From the NCBI GenBank assembly GCA_028686425.1, contig JAQUBZ010000005.1, positions 1 to 64,000 of the forward strand: a stretch of 64,000 nucleotides of DNA. The letters are read 5' to 3'. This DNA is from Bacteroidales bacterium (GTDB taxonomy: Bacteria > Bacteroidota > Bacteroidia > Bacteroidales > UBA932). Position 1 is the first letter of the stretch. Each line of letters opens with the position of its first letter. This document shows positions 37,739 through 46,943 of the stretch, piece by piece. The notes below the pieces were generated by a model that saw only the letters and a list, made by a program, of their open reading frames with translations, was not told where the DNA came from and searched no databases. The position numbers and the translations under genes are program-made.

Positions 37739-38047
37739 ATGAACATTTTTATTTCAAACTTAAGTTACAGCGTTAAAGAAGCTGACTTACAAAAAGCATT
37801 CGAGCAGTACGGTGAAGTACAACTCGTTAAGATTATCACTGACAAATTTACAGGACGCTCAAAAGGGTTCGGTTTCGTTGAAATGTCAGACGAAAACGGA
37901 CAAGCTGCAATTGACGCTCTCAATGGTACTACATTTTTCGACAGAGAGTTGAAAGTTGCTGTTGCACGTCCAAAGGAAGAAAGAGAAGATAGAAGAGATC
38001 GTGGCTACGGCAGAAATGACCGTCGCTCGGACAACAGAAGATATTAA
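37739..38047 (+). CDS. Single-RRM RNA-binding protein
   Basis: A 102-residue protein with one RNA recognition motif (about 1-78): RNP2 is IFISNLSY and RNP1 is KGFGFVEM, both with the aromatic positions that stack on RNA bases. A short Arg/Asp/Gly-rich tail follows. Small RRM proteins of this kind are frequent and abundant in Bacteroidota, where many species lack Hfq; they have been proposed as global RNA binders. It has its own promoter and a strong terminator, consistent with high expression. Confidence 0.95.
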   Translation: MNIFISNLSYSVKEADLQKAFEQYGEVQLVKIITDKFTGRSKGFGFVEMSDENGQAAIDALNGTTFFDRELKVAVARPKEEREDRRDRGYGRNDRRSDNRRY

Positions 38048-38073
38048 TCGACCTTAGTAAAGAGAACGTAAGT

Positions 38074-38107
38074 AAAAAGAGGAACGATGCCATCGCTCCT
38101 CTTTTTT
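38074..38107 (+). terminator. Bidirectional terminator between the RRM gene and folD
   Basis: AAAAAGAGGA (38074-38083) pairs with TCCTCTTTTT (38097-38106), with an inner CGAT/ATCG stem. A- and T-runs on the two sides allow termination in both directions. Confidence 0.85.
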
Positions 38108-38127
38108 ATTTCATTATGCTTAAAATG

Positions 38128-39000
38128 TCATGCTCTGTTACGGGCAGCCCGCAAAGTATTTTTAAGAAGTGAAATAATTGTCATCGGTCCTACTCCTCCC
38201 GGAACAGGAGTGATATATGAACACTTCGGAGCAACAGTCTCAAAATCGACATCACCCACCAATCTGAATCCGTTCTTATTGTCGGCAGGTATTCTTGTAA
38301 TGCCTACGTCAACAACCACAGCCCCCTCTTTCACCATATCCGATTTCAGAAATTGAGGAACCCCTATTGCTGCTATAATAATATCCGCCTGCAAGGTATA
38401 GGACTTGATATCCTTGGTACGGCTGTGACACATTGTGACCGTGCAATCTCCTACAGCGCCTTTCTGGGAAAGAAGATTGGCAATAGGCCTCCCCACTATG
38501 TTGCTTCTTCCCAATACCACGCAATGTTTACCTTTAGTCTCTATATTGTAATGCTCCAACAATGTAATTATCCCGTACGGAGTGGCAGATATAAATGTCG
38601 GCTCGCCAAGTGAAAGCTTTCCTACATTGACGGGATGAAATCCGTCAACATCTTTGGAGGGATCAATCGCATTGATTACATTCTGTTCGTTAATATGCTT
38701 TGGCAAAGGTAGTTGAACAATAAATCCGTCAATATCGGCATCTACATTCAACTTGGTTATTTCTTCAAGAAGAAATTGTTCCGTTATATCTGCCGGAAAG
38801 CGCAATACTGTCGATTTGAACCCCACCTGGGAGCATGCTTTTTCCTTACTTGCCACATAAGTCCTGCTTGCACCGTCATCGCCTACGAGAATAGCGGCAA
38901 GGTGAGGTCTTCTGCCACCTTTGGATACGATAGCCTCAACTTCTGCTGCAATTTCAAGCTTAATTGCATCTGCTGTCTCTTTTCCGTTCAACAATATCAT
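38128..39000 (-). CDS. folD: Methylenetetrahydrofolate dehydrogenase/cyclohydrolase
   Basis: A 290-residue bifunctional enzyme that interconverts 5,10-methylene-, methenyl- and 10-formyl-tetrahydrofolate. Catalytic Lys lies in [14 protein letters not shown]. Further family motifs are [22 protein letters not shown] in the NAD(P) site and [12 protein letters not shown] near the end. It is the last gene of lysA-ffh-folD, 2 bases after ffh. Confidence 0.96.
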   Translation of the reverse strand: MILLNGKETADAIKLEIAAEVEAIVSKGGRRPHLAAILVGDDGASRTYVASKEKACSQVGFKSTVLRFPADITEQFLLEEITKLNVDADIDGFIVQLPLPKHINEQNVINAIDPSKDVDGFHPVNVGKLSLGEPTFISATPYGIITLLEHYNIETKGKHCVVLGRSNIVGRPIANLLSQKGAVGDCTVTMCHSRTKDIKSYTLQADIIIAAIGVPQFLKSDMVKEGAVVVDVGITRIPADNKNGFRLVGDVDFETVAPKCSYITPVPGGVGPMTIISLLKNTLRAARNRA

Positions 39001-39002
39001 GA

Positions 39003-40328
39003 TTATTTACGTTTTTTCTTCATTAACTTGGCCGCTGCACCTGCACCGGACATGCTTTTCATAACTTTCTTTGTCCCTTCAAACTGCTTAAGCAGTCTGT
39101 TCACTTCAACAATTGATGTTCCACTCCCGGCAGCAATACGTTTGCGTCTGCTTCCGTTAATCATTGAAGGATTCTCCTTTTCATAAAGTGTCATAGATTG
39201 TATAATAGCCTCAACACTTTTGAATGACGCATTATCGAGGTCAACATCTTTAATGGCTTTCCCTACTCCCGGAAGCATGGATGCAAGATCCTTGATATTT
39301 CCCATCTTCTTAATCTGCTGAATTTGAGAATAAAAATCGGTAAGATCGAACTGATCCTTTACTATTTTTTTGTGAAGTCTGCGGGCTTCTTCTTCATCAT
39401 ATTGCTCCTGAGCCTTTTCTACAAGGGAAACGACGTCACCCATGCCGAGAATACGGTCTGCAATACGTTTTGGATAGAATATGTCGAGCGCTTCCATCTT
39501 TTCGCCGGAACTGATAAACTTGATAGGCTTGTTTACAACTGCCTTGATGGAGAGAGCGGCACCACCACGTGTATCACCATCCATTTTTGTAAGGACAACT
39601 CCATCGAAATCGAGCCTGTCATTGAAGCTCTTTGCCGTTTCGACTGCATCCTGACCGGTCATGGCATCGACTACGAACAATATTTCGGTAGGTTTGACAG
39701 CACTCTTGATGGCTGCAATCTCATCCATCATCTCCTGATTGACTGCAAGACGTCCGGCAGTATCTATAATCACGAGAGAATATCCCTCCTGCTTAGCCTT
39801 TGCTATGGCATTCTTGGCAATCTTGACAGGATCTTTAACCCCTTCTTCCGAATAGACAAATACATCAATCTGCTCTCCGAGTACTTTCAGCTGCTCGATT
39901 GCAGCAGGACGATACACGTCACCTGCCACAAGCATTGTCTTCAATCCCCTCTTGGATTTGCAGTTCAATGCAAGTTTGCCGGAGAAAGTGGTTTTACCCG
40001 AACCTTGAAGACCTGCGACAAGCACAATGCCGGGATTCCCCTTGATATTGATTTCGGATGCCTCGCTTCCCATAAGAGAAGCGAGTTCGTCGTGTACTAT
40101 TTTGACCATCATCTGTTCAGGACGTACTGCCTTGAGGACATCCTGACCGAGAGCCTTTTCTTTGACATCGTCACAGAAACTCTTGGCAATCTTGTAGCTG
40201 ACATCGGCGTCAAGCAGTGCTTTCCTTATATCTTTCAGAGTTTCGGAGATATTGATTTCCGTTATCTTACCCTGACCTTTGATGAGCTTAAACGAGCTCT
40301 CTAACCTATCTATTAAATTATCAAACAT
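39003..40328 (-). CDS. ffh: Signal recognition particle protein Ffh
   Basis: A 441-residue GTPase that, with 4.5S RNA, targets nascent membrane proteins to the SecYEG/YidC machinery. It has an N domain (1-85), a G domain with [14 protein letters not shown] and [10 protein letters not shown], and a methionine-rich M domain (about 300-441) with the RNA-binding [12 protein letters not shown]. It lies between lysA (14-base gap) and folD (2-base gap). The 4.5S RNA gene is not visible in this window. Confidence 0.97.
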   Translation of the reverse strand: MFDNLIDRLESSFKLIKGQGKITEINISETLKDIRKALLDADVSYKIAKSFCDDVKEKALGQDVLKAVRPEQMMVKIVHDELASLMGSEASEINIKGNPGIVLVAGLQGSGKTTFSGKLALNCKSKRGLKTMLVAGDVYRPAAIEQLKVLGEQIDVFVYSEEGVKDPVKIAKNAIAKAKQEGYSLVIIDTAGRLAVNQEMMDEIAAIKSAVKPTEILFVVDAMTGQDAVETAKSFNDRLDFDGVVLTKMDGDTRGGAALSIKAVVNKPIKFISSGEKMEALDIFYPKRIADRILGMGDVVSLVEKAQEQYDEEEARRLHKKIVKDQFDLTDFYSQIQQIKKMGNIKDLASMLPGVGKAIKDVDLDNASFKSVEAIIQSMTLYEKENPSMINGSRRKRIAAGSGTSIVEVNRLLKQFEGTKKVMKSMSGAGAAAKLMKKKRK

Positions 40329-40342
40329 ATACTTTCTTAAAA

Positions 40343-41500
40343 TTATTTAATGGTATCGGAATAATAGGCTTTTGCCAAATCCCTCTGATTATATTTCATT
40401 GCCATAACCTGTCCGTAGGCTCCTGCCGTATTAATTGATATAATATCGCCTCTCTGTGTCTTGGAGAGCATCCTGTTGTGCCCCCATCTGTCGCTTGACT
40501 CACATACCGGTCCCACAACATCATATCTCATTTTTCTCCCTGCGGAAGTAATATTCTCTATATCGTGATATGCCTGATAAAGCGCAGGACGAATCAGGTC
40601 GTTCATTCCGGCATCGAGAATGGCAAATTTTTTCTGTTTCCCCACTTTTACATACAATACTCTCGAAATAAGATGTCCGCATTGTGCCACGATAGCTCTT
40701 CCCGGCTCAAAATGGATTCTCTGTCCGGGACGCACCACCAGATTTTTGTTTATTATTGAAAAATAATCTTCAAATGGTGCAATCGGATGTTCATTCGGAT
40801 TAATATAATCCACACCGAGTCCTCCTCCGAGATTTATATTTGCAATATTGATATTGCGATCTATAAACCATTTCTGAAGCTCCTCCACCCTTCTGCATGT
40901 CAGTTCAAATACGGACATGTCTGTTATTTGCGATCCTACATGAAAATGAAGCCCTATCAATTCGACATTGCCACATTGGTCTATCAGATCTGTAACATCC
41001 ACGAAAGCCCAAGGGCTGATTCCGAATTTGTCCTCTTTTCTCCCAGTACTTATATACTTATGGGTATGCGCATCAATATCCGGGTTGATGCGCAATGCAA
41101 TCCTCGCTTTCTTCCCCATTTGCGCTGCTAAATCGTTTATCACTTTGATTTCCGGAACAGATTCGCAATTGAAACTGAAAATACCGGCATTAAGTGCCGC
41201 CTTTATCTCCTTATCCGACTTACCGACACCGGCATATACTATCTTGTCCGGAGAAAATCCCGATTTGACGGCAAGCTTAACCTCGTTACCGCTTACGCAG
41301 TCGGCGCCAAGTCCGTACCCTTTAATAATTTCGAGAATACGGTCATTAGCATTGGCTTTCAGCGCATAATGTGCATTGTAACCATATTTGTCAATTTGAC
41401 TTTTGTAAAGTTCAAGTGTGCTCTTGAGCAACTCGACATCGTAATAGTAAAATGGGGTTTCAACCTTTTTGAATACCTCAACAGTATCTTTGTTAATCAT
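40343..41500 (-). CDS. lysA: Diaminopimelate decarboxylase
   Basis: A 385-residue PLP enzyme that makes L-lysine from meso-diaminopimelate. The PLP lysine lies in HYALKAN near residue 47. The glycine-rich phosphate site is NLGGGLGVDY, the substrate motif is EPGRAIVA and the second-subunit Cys is in GPVCESSDRWG. The full CESSD motif favours diaminopimelate over the related carboxynorspermidine decarboxylases. It opens the lysA-ffh-folD unit and is divergent from the deoxyhypusine-synthase-like gene. Confidence 0.93.
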   Translation of the reverse strand: MINKDTVEVFKKVETPFYYYDVELLKSTLELYKSQIDKYGYNAHYALKANANDRILEIIKGYGLGADCVSGNEVKLAVKSGFSPDKIVYAGVGKSDKEIKAALNAGIFSFNCESVPEIKVINDLAAQMGKKARIALRINPDIDAHTHKYISTGRKEDKFGISPWAFVDVTDLIDQCGNVELIGLHFHVGSQITDMSVFELTCRRVEELQKWFIDRNINIANINLGGGLGVDYINPNEHPIAPFEDYFSIINKNLVVRPGQRIHFEPGRAIVAQCGHLISRVLYVKVGKQKKFAILDAGMNDLIRPALYQAYHDIENITSAGRKMRYDVVGPVCESSDRWGHNRMLSKTQRGDIISINTAGAYGQVMAMKYNQRDLAKAYYSDTIK

Positions 41501-41527
41501 TTAGTTAGTATAGTCTGTTAAATCGTG

Positions 41528-41535
41528 CAAAATTA
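41528..41535 (-). promoter_or_regulatory. -7 promoter box of lysA-ffh-folD
   Basis: The minus strand reads TAATTTTG followed by GC, about 28 bases before the lysA ATG. A TTG lies 20 bases further upstream. Confidence 0.55.
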
Positions 41536-41568
41536 TAGAAAAAAAGGGGCAAATTCAATACAAAGTCG

Positions 41569-41576
41569 TATTTTTG
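41569..41576 (+). promoter_or_regulatory. -7 promoter box of the deoxyhypusine-synthase-like gene
   Basis: TATTTTTG followed by GC, 40 bases before the ATG at 41617. Confidence 0.55.
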
Positions 41577-41616
41577 CACCGATTATTTGATATTTCAACT
41601 TATTAATAATAAAAAA

Positions 41617-42597
41617 ATGAAAAAAGGACCTATTTCTGAATTTATCACACATCACTATCGCCATTTCAATTCTGCGGCTTTGGTTGATGCTGCAAAAGCA
41701 TTTGATGAACATATCAATGCCGGTGGTAAAATGATGCTTGCAATGGCAGGCGCTATGAGTACTGCAGAATTGGGATTATCCCTTGCAGAGATGATCAGAC
41801 AAGACAAGTTCAGCATCGTTTGCTGTTCTGCCAACAACCTCGAAGAGGACATCATGAATCTTGTTGCTCACAGCCATTATAAGAGAGTTCCGTATTACAG
41901 GGATCTTACTCCGGAACAGGAGAAAGAATTGCTTGACAACCACATGAACAGGGTTACCGATACCTGTATTCCTGAAGAAGAGGCATTCAGAAGACTTGAA
42001 AAGCACCTTGTTGAAGTATGGAATGACATGAAATCCAAAGGTGAAAGACTTTTCCCTTGGGAAGTAATGTACAAGCTTATTCGCACGGGGGTTCTCGAAC
42101 AATACTATGAGATCGACCCTAAAGACAGCTGGGTACTTGCAGCATGCGAAAAGAATATTCCTATCATTGTTCCTGCATGGGAAGATTGTACGACTGCCAA
42201 CATCTACACTGCTCATTGTATCAAAGGAGAATTCGATCCTTCAAAGTCTATGGTCAAGAACGGTATCGAGACTATGATATTTCTTACCGAATGGTACAGA
42301 AAGAACAGCGGTGGCAAGGGTGTAGGGTTCTTCCAGATCGGCGGCGGTACGGCAGGTGACTTCCCTATCTGTGTCGTTCCTATGATGGCTCAGGACCTTG
42401 AATGGGCTGACGTTCCATTGTGGGCTTATTTCTGCCAGATTTCAGATTGTACAACTTCTTACGGTTCATACTCAGGGGCTGTTCCAAACGAAAAGATTAC
42501 ATGGGGCAAACTTGACATTCACACTCCTAAGTTTATTGTAGAATCAGATGCAACTATCGTGGCACCTCTCATGTTCAGCTATGTTTTAGGCTGGTAA
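41617..42597 (+). CDS. Deoxyhypusine-synthase-like protein
   Basis: A 326-residue member of the deoxyhypusine synthase family. In eukaryotes and archaea this NAD-dependent enzyme moves the aminobutyl group of spermidine onto a lysine of eIF5A. The NAD-site and active-site regions are recognisable: FFQIGGGTAGDFP, TSYGSYSGAVPNEK and the catalytic lysine motif TWGKL (Lys298). Bacteria have no eIF5A, so the bacterial branch must do something else. Homologues have been linked to polyamine synthesis such as homospermidine, using the same aminobutyl-transfer chemistry. I chose ATG 41617, since the upstream extension lies in the leader. A GC-rich structured RNA candidate follows 14 bases after the stop. 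Confidence 0.88.
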   Translation: MKKGPISEFITHHYRHFNSAALVDAAKAFDEHINAGGKMMLAMAGAMSTAELGLSLAEMIRQDKFSIVCCSANNLEEDIMNLVAHSHYKRVPYYRDLTPEQEKELLDNHMNRVTDTCIPEEEAFRRLEKHLVEVWNDMKSKGERLFPWEVMYKLIRTGVLEQYYEIDPKDSWVLAACEKNIPIIVPAWEDCTTANIYTAHCIKGEFDPSKSMVKNGIETMIFLTEWYRKNSGGKGVGFFQIGGGTAGDFPICVVPMMAQDLEWADVPLWAYFCQISDCTTSYGSYSGAVPNEKITWGKLDIHTPKFIVESDATIVAPLMFSYVLGW

Positions 42598-42610
42598 AGA
42601 GGTAAAAGAG

Positions 42611-42778
42611 AATCAGTCCACATCAGCGGACCGCACGGAGGCCGTGTATTCAAGTGAAACGCAGAATACGGCAAGGCCGGGAGTGCGTGAAATTGCTTCC
42701 CTGAGGGAAGCTGCCAACGGCTGATGGGGTCAGAAACAAAGCCGGAAGTCCGTCAAGACATTCCGGCTTGTTTATTTG
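42611..42778 (+). ncRNA. Candidate structured RNA, family not recognised
   Basis: About 57% G+C over 42621-42760, clearly above the flanking AT-rich sequence, with no coding frame. The arms fit one nested fold. P1 is 42621-42627 with 42720-42726 (CATCAGC/GCTGATG, extended by CC/GG across one mismatch). An arm of P2 CGCAC/GTGCG (42632-42636, 42683-42687), GGCC/GGCC (42640-42643, 42675-42678) and GTATTC/GAATAC (42646-42651, 42664-42669) follows. Then comes a 7-pair hairpin, 42695-42701 with 42705-42711, loop TGA. A terminator ends it. Orientation is taken as plus from the preceding gene and terminator; the minus strand remains possible. It does not match tmRNA, RNase P, 4.5S or a riboswitch I know. 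Confidence 0.55.
42741..42776 (+). terminator. Terminator of the structured RNA/deoxyhypusine-synthase-like transcript
   Basis: GCCGGAA (42741-42747) pairs perfectly with TTCCGGC (42761-42767), followed by TTGTTTATTT. It may also serve the convergent radical SAM gene, whose stop lies about 15 bases to the right. Confidence 0.75.
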
Positions 42779-42790
42779 AGCAAGGTTTAA

Positions 42791-43864
42791 CTACCTCAAT
42801 ATTCGATTGTAATGGCAGACAAGCAACTTACCCGTTTCGTCATGAAGGTGCATTCCATTGCCTCTGCAATATTTATAGACCTTGCAATCGGCGCAAATCC
42901 CCTGTCTGGTCCACGACCTGTCTCTATATGGCTTGAATCCTTCATTCCATACTTTCCAGAAATCATCCTTGTATATATTTCCCTGATGAAAATTAGCCCT
43001 TATACTCGGACATGCTGAGATTGATCCATCTGCAAGAACCGATGCAACTGAAATACCGGCATTACACTGATATATTGAGTCGCGGACTTTCAATTCATAT
43101 CCTCCGAGAAATCCTTCACACGCAAAACAAAGATGAATTTTCCCCTCTCTCCTTGTCTTCTCTATAAACTCAAGCACTTGGGTAAACTGCTCATTGGAAA
43201 CTTGAAGTTCCGGTACATTTGCTGCGCGTCCGACCGGGAAGATTGTAAAGATACGCCAAGATCTGACCCCTATTGATATCAGAAATTCCTTGAACTGTTC
43301 CAAATAATCGAAATTCTTCTGATTGACACAGGTCACAACGTCAAATATAAAACCATCTTCGGCAGCCATGAGTTTGAGTGCCTCTACTGCCTTTTCAAAG
43401 CAATGAGGGTTGCCTCTGAGCCAATTGTGTTCAACTTCAAATCCATCAAGACTTACGGTTGCCGTACGCATTCCCGATGCTATCAGCGAATCAAATCTTT
43501 TTTTATCCAAAAAAATGCCGTTAGTCACAATACCCCATGGAAACTCTCTCCTATAAAGTTCAAGTCCTGCTTTTTCAAGATCTTTACGAACAAGGCATTC
43601 TCCTCCGGTAAAAATAATAAATGTTTTATGCGGATCTATGTGTGGTTTTATATTGTCAACCACCTTTAAAAAGTCGGTTATCGGCATATCCTTCATCTGT
43701 GCAGACACCTTACAGTCGCTTCCGCAGTGGAGGCATGCAGCATTACATCTCAATGTACATTCCCAGAACAGAGTACGTAACGGATGTTCTTCAATTTCCT
43801 TGTCAAAATATTTTCTAAATACCTCAAGCTCGATTTTGCTCCGCAGACCAATATTTTTACTCAT
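42791..43864 (-). CDS. Radical SAM/SPASM protein paired with a lipoprotein
   Basis: A 357-residue radical SAM enzyme. The 4Fe-4S/SAM motif is CNAACLHC at residues 40-47, followed by FTGGECLVRKD. The C-terminal SPASM region has a spaced cysteine set (CNAG, SACPS, CADCKVYKYC, and a late CH) that should bind one or two extra clusters. Such enzymes commonly modify peptides or proteins. The start overlaps the stop of the upstream lipoprotein gene by 8 bases. This arrangement matches a two-gene group known from Bacteroides-type genomes (from memory, the TIGR04133/TIGR04134 models). The modification, if any, is unknown. Confidence 0.85.
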   Translation of the reverse strand: MSKNIGLRSKIELEVFRKYFDKEIEEHPLRTLFWECTLRCNAACLHCGSDCKVSAQMKDMPITDFLKVVDNIKPHIDPHKTFIIFTGGECLVRKDLEKAGLELYRREFPWGIVTNGIFLDKKRFDSLIASGMRTATVSLDGFEVEHNWLRGNPHCFEKAVEALKLMAAEDGFIFDVVTCVNQKNFDYLEQFKEFLISIGVRSWRIFTIFPVGRAANVPELQVSNEQFTQVLEFIEKTRREGKIHLCFACEGFLGGYELKVRDSIYQCNAGISVASVLADGSISACPSIRANFHQGNIYKDDFWKVWNEGFKPYRDRSWTRQGICADCKVYKYCRGNGMHLHDETGKLLVCHYNRILR

Positions 43865-44360
43865 TGCCGTCCGATATTTTTATTTTTAATGTAATATTCT
43901 TATTCTCAGTAATTGCCATACCTTTATACCAAATATTGGAGGAATTACTGTCCTTTATGTATTGGAAATTGCTGACATCAACTGTATCGTTTTCAAATTC
44001 GCCACCATTGGCACTTCCGTCAATGTCTTTGGCAATTATTCTGAAACCATTGACATACACACTGTCCCGGCTGAACATATAAAAGCCTGAGGCATCTGAA
44101 TACAATGTATCGGGACGATAAAGTATAGCGCTGTTTGTCTGTGTATTGCGATACAATTCACCTATTACGATCCGGATATTGTCAATCGGATTTCCATTCT
44201 CATCACTGACATTTCCGGTAATTCTATAATTTGCTATGGGGGAACTGTCCCCGATAGGATAATCTACATCAAAGTAGAAGCACCCCGATATAGCCGACAA
44301 CGCCAAAATCATAAAAATAAACCAGGAAAAACCTTTAACGCCGACATTTTTGTATTTCAT
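43857..44360 (-). CDS. Radical SAM-associated putative lipoprotein
   Basis: A 167-residue protein. The lipoprotein signal ends ISGC (acylated Cys27). A carboxypeptidase-regulatory/Ig-like domain follows (YRITGNVSDENGNPIDNI), then a C-terminal region with a repeated Tyr/Asp/Asn pattern. I start at ATG 44360, which leaves a standard signal; the longer frame adds 14 unlikely residues. The downstream radical SAM gene overlaps its stop, so the two are made together. This strongly suggests that the lipoprotein is the substrate or partner of the enzyme. Aside from Cys27 the mature protein has no cysteine, so a thioether of the sactipeptide type is unlikely; Tyr, Asp or Asn would be candidates. Confidence 0.8.
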   Translation of the reverse strand: MKYKNVGVKGFSWFIFMILALSAISGCFYFDVDYPIGDSSPIANYRITGNVSDENGNPIDNIRIVIGELYRNTQTNSAILYRPDTLYSDASGFYMFSRDSVYVNGFRIIAKDIDGSANGGEFENDTVDVSNFQYIKDSNSSNIWYKGMAITENKNITLKIKISDGNE

Positions 44361-44433
44361 ATCAATAGCAAAGTATAAATATTTATCACCTATTAGATGC
44401 AAATATTAACCAAAACGTTGCACAGAAATGAAA

Positions 44434-45909
44434 TTATAATCCGAGATGTTCTTTTCTCAACAAGTCCAACACTGTTTTGACAGGATTGAATGTTATCAGA
44501 GGTACTTCGACAAATACTGTATTCCAGTCGCTCATTGCTCCATTCCATAATCCTGGCAGCTCCTGAGCTTTCAACTTGCGTCCCTCGTAACTTTTAGACG
44601 AGATAAACCCTGAGGATTCATCCACATATTGGCTCAAATCGAATTTATGTCCCTGTTCATCGGTGATAGAGCATACCAAATCCACCGGATTAAAATGTGT
44701 TCCCGATGCAAACAGGCGGGAAGTTTGAGAATCATCCGGATTGAGTTGGACACTTTCAAGTATTTGCAATGAGGTTGAACCGTCTTTATCTCTGACTATA
44801 AACGGTCCTCCTCCAGGTTCTCCGAGATTTCTGACCATTCCGCATACTCTTATAGGTCTGTCGAGCTTTTTAAGGAGTAATTCGGGGAGCATGGATTCTT
44901 CAACATCAGGAAGATCGACACAATACATTTTAGAGAGATATTGTCTGATATCATCTGTAAACATTTTGATTTCCGACTTGTTCCCAAGCTTTAATGCATT
45001 ATTCAAAGCGTTGATATATCTATAGTTACGCTCTTTGCACAGAATAAGTCTGCCCACAAGAATTTTCTTCCACAACACTGTCTGTTCTATAAAATCCTCT
45101 TTGACAACATTGTCTATATTTTTGATGATTAATATATCCGAATCTATCTTGTTGATGTTGTCAATCAACGCTCCGTGTCCACCCGGACGAAACAGCAAAG
45201 TACCATCATCTTTTCTAAAAGGCTCATTATCTTCCGTTACGGCAATAATATCCGTAGATGGAGACTGTAAAGTAAAATTAATATTATACTTCACTCCGTA
45301 ACGTTTCTCGTATTTGTCTTTTACAGAATAGAACAACTGTCTGAACCCGTTCAGATGTTCTTCGGAAACGGATATTGTAATATCAACCCGGCCATCGGGA
45401 GTTTCAGCATATAAAGCACCCTCTACGAGATGTTCTTCAAATGAGGTACGCAGTTCATGTTGATATTTATGGAACAATATCTGCCCTTTGGGCCTGACAC
45501 CGTAATTCAGCCCTTCCGGTCCGAGCACTTTTCCAAGTATTTCCATATCGCTGCAGTTATCAAACAATTCGGGTGAATAAAACGCAAAATCCCGTATTCT
45601 TTCCACAAATATTTCGGATTGTTTATTCATAATCCCCGATTCGTAAGCAGCAAAAATATCCTTAAACATTCGTGAAGCCGCTCCTGAAGCCGGCACAAAC
45701 TTGGTTATTTTCAATTTATTGGCAGAATATGCCGCAAAAGCGGCATCAATCTCTGACTGAGACATGACAGTTATCCCCTTTTGTGGAGTTGCGGCAGAAA
45801 TCACCTGTAAATATGGAAAGCCTGTCTTGTAATAGTTTAATTGTCTATCGACTTTTTCCATTGTAAGCCCCCTTGCAGAGAGCTGTTCCATATCTTTAAT
45901 TGTCAACAT
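44434..45909 (-). CDS. DUF4301 family protein
   Basis: A 491-residue protein of a family restricted, as far as I know, to Bacteroidota. A nucleotidyltransferase-like pattern is visible (ITKFVPASGAASRMFKD at about 75-91, and FRPGGHGALIDNINKI in the middle), which resembles sugar-nucleotide pyrophosphorylases; that is inference only. It is the last gene of recF-DUF721-pdxB-DUF4301 and follows pdxB by 13 bases. Confidence 0.8.
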   Translation of the reverse strand: MLTIKDMEQLSARGLTMEKVDRQLNYYKTGFPYLQVISAATPQKGITVMSQSEIDAAFAAYSANKLKITKFVPASGAASRMFKDIFAAYESGIMNKQSEIFVERIRDFAFYSPELFDNCSDMEILGKVLGPEGLNYGVRPKGQILFHKYQHELRTSFEEHLVEGALYAETPDGRVDITISVSEEHLNGFRQLFYSVKDKYEKRYGVKYNINFTLQSPSTDIIAVTEDNEPFRKDDGTLLFRPGGHGALIDNINKIDSDILIIKNIDNVVKEDFIEQTVLWKKILVGRLILCKERNYRYINALNNALKLGNKSEIKMFTDDIRQYLSKMYCVDLPDVEESMLPELLLKKLDRPIRVCGMVRNLGEPGGGPFIVRDKDGSTSLQILESVQLNPDDSQTSRLFASGTHFNPVDLVCSITDEQGHKFDLSQYVDESSGFISSKSYEGRKLKAQELPGLWNGAMSDWNTVFVEVPLITFNPVKTVLDLLRKEHLGL

Positions 45910-45922
45910 GGTTGTATATTTT

Positions 45923-46939
45923 TCAAAATTCTATTCTATAATTATACTCTGACCTGAGCTGTTCAAACTGTCCGGGATTGGATCTCAGGGCCGCATCATC
46001 TTCCATAATCGGATACAATTGTTCAAGCACCTCGGTTATCCCATCCTGATTGCAACCTTCTATATCGATATGAGCCACAGCCCCCTCCATATTAAAGTCA
46101 TATAGCTCTTCCAATCTAAAAAACCGCGCAACAGCACGTACCACTGCGATTGTTCCGTTTATTTTTCCCTGCCGGGAATAGCCCGCAATATGAGGAGTGG
46201 CAATGTCGGCTTTTAAAAGCAGTGCAGTGTTGATACGAGGTTCATTTCTCCAGACATCGATAACTGTACCTCCCAATAGGTTAATGTGGGAAAGCAACTC
46301 ATGTTCATCCACAATATCCCCTCTCGAAGCATTGACAAAAATTGCTCCGGGCTTCATACCGTCAAAGAAATATTCTCCTGCAAAATTTTTATTTTCCCGA
46401 GAAAGCGGGATATGAACGGTTACTATATCCGAGCAACTGAGAAGTGTCTTCAATTCGACAAAATACCCATTTTCATGTTGTCCCATTCTCTGACGCGGAG
46501 GATCGTTTCTCAATACCCTGAATCCGAGGCGTTCGCCCATATCTGCAATTTTGGAGCCTACATGCCCTACCCCTATCACACCAAGAGTTTTGTCCTTCAG
46601 ATTCATCTTTAATTTTCGGGCTAAAACATACAGCGCTGTAAAAAAATACTGCCTTACTGCCGATGAGTTGCATCCGGGAGCATTTACAACGACAATACCT
46701 TGGGAGTTGCAATAATTCATGTCGATGTGATCTGTTCCGATAGTGGCCGTTGCTATGATAGATATGTGAGTATTATGCAGCAGAGCTCTGTTGCATTTTG
46801 TTCTCGTCCTTATAATCAACGCATTGGCATTTGTCAATGTTTTGTTGTCTATTTCAGACCCATTTATGTACAAGACATCGGCATAAGGTTCAAACACTCC
46901 TTCAATATATGGTATATCTTTGTCTATTACTATTTTCAT
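45923..46939 (-). CDS. pdxB: 4-phosphoerythronate dehydrogenase
   Basis: A 338-residue D-2-hydroxyacid dehydrogenase for the second step of DXP-dependent pyridoxal phosphate synthesis. The NAD site is GVIGVGHVGSKIA. The catalytic Arg is in FVNASRGDIVDE, the Glu in WRNEPRI and the His in ATPHIAGYS. A C-terminal domain typical of PdxB (about 280-338) separates it from SerA. It lies 4 bases after the DUF721 gene. With the PLP-binding YggS protein elsewhere in the window, it points to endogenous vitamin B6 synthesis. Confidence 0.93.
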   Translation of the reverse strand: MKIVIDKDIPYIEGVFEPYADVLYINGSEIDNKTLTNANALIIRTRTKCNRALLHNTHISIIATATIGTDHIDMNYCNSQGIVVVNAPGCNSSAVRQYFFTALYVLARKLKMNLKDKTLGVIGVGHVGSKIADMGERLGFRVLRNDPPRQRMGQHENGYFVELKTLLSCSDIVTVHIPLSRENKNFAGEYFFDGMKPGAIFVNASRGDIVDEHELLSHINLLGGTVIDVWRNEPRINTALLLKADIATPHIAGYSRQGKINGTIAVVRAVARFFRLEELYDFNMEGAVAHIDIEGCNQDGITEVLEQLYPIMEDDAALRSNPGQFEQLRSEYNYRIEF

Positions 46940-46943
46940 GGCA

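Noticed and set aside
39324..40304. Long open frame (326 codons) on the plus strand
   Set aside because: It lies entirely antisense to ffh and its product is cysteine-, histidine- and aromatic-rich without any family resemblance.
42611..42778. Cobalamin riboswitch or group II intron fragment
   Set aside because: The end shows a vague likeness to a B12 box, but the other core motifs do not fit and no downstream gene on that strand would be controlled. No domain V-type hairpin of a group II intron is present.
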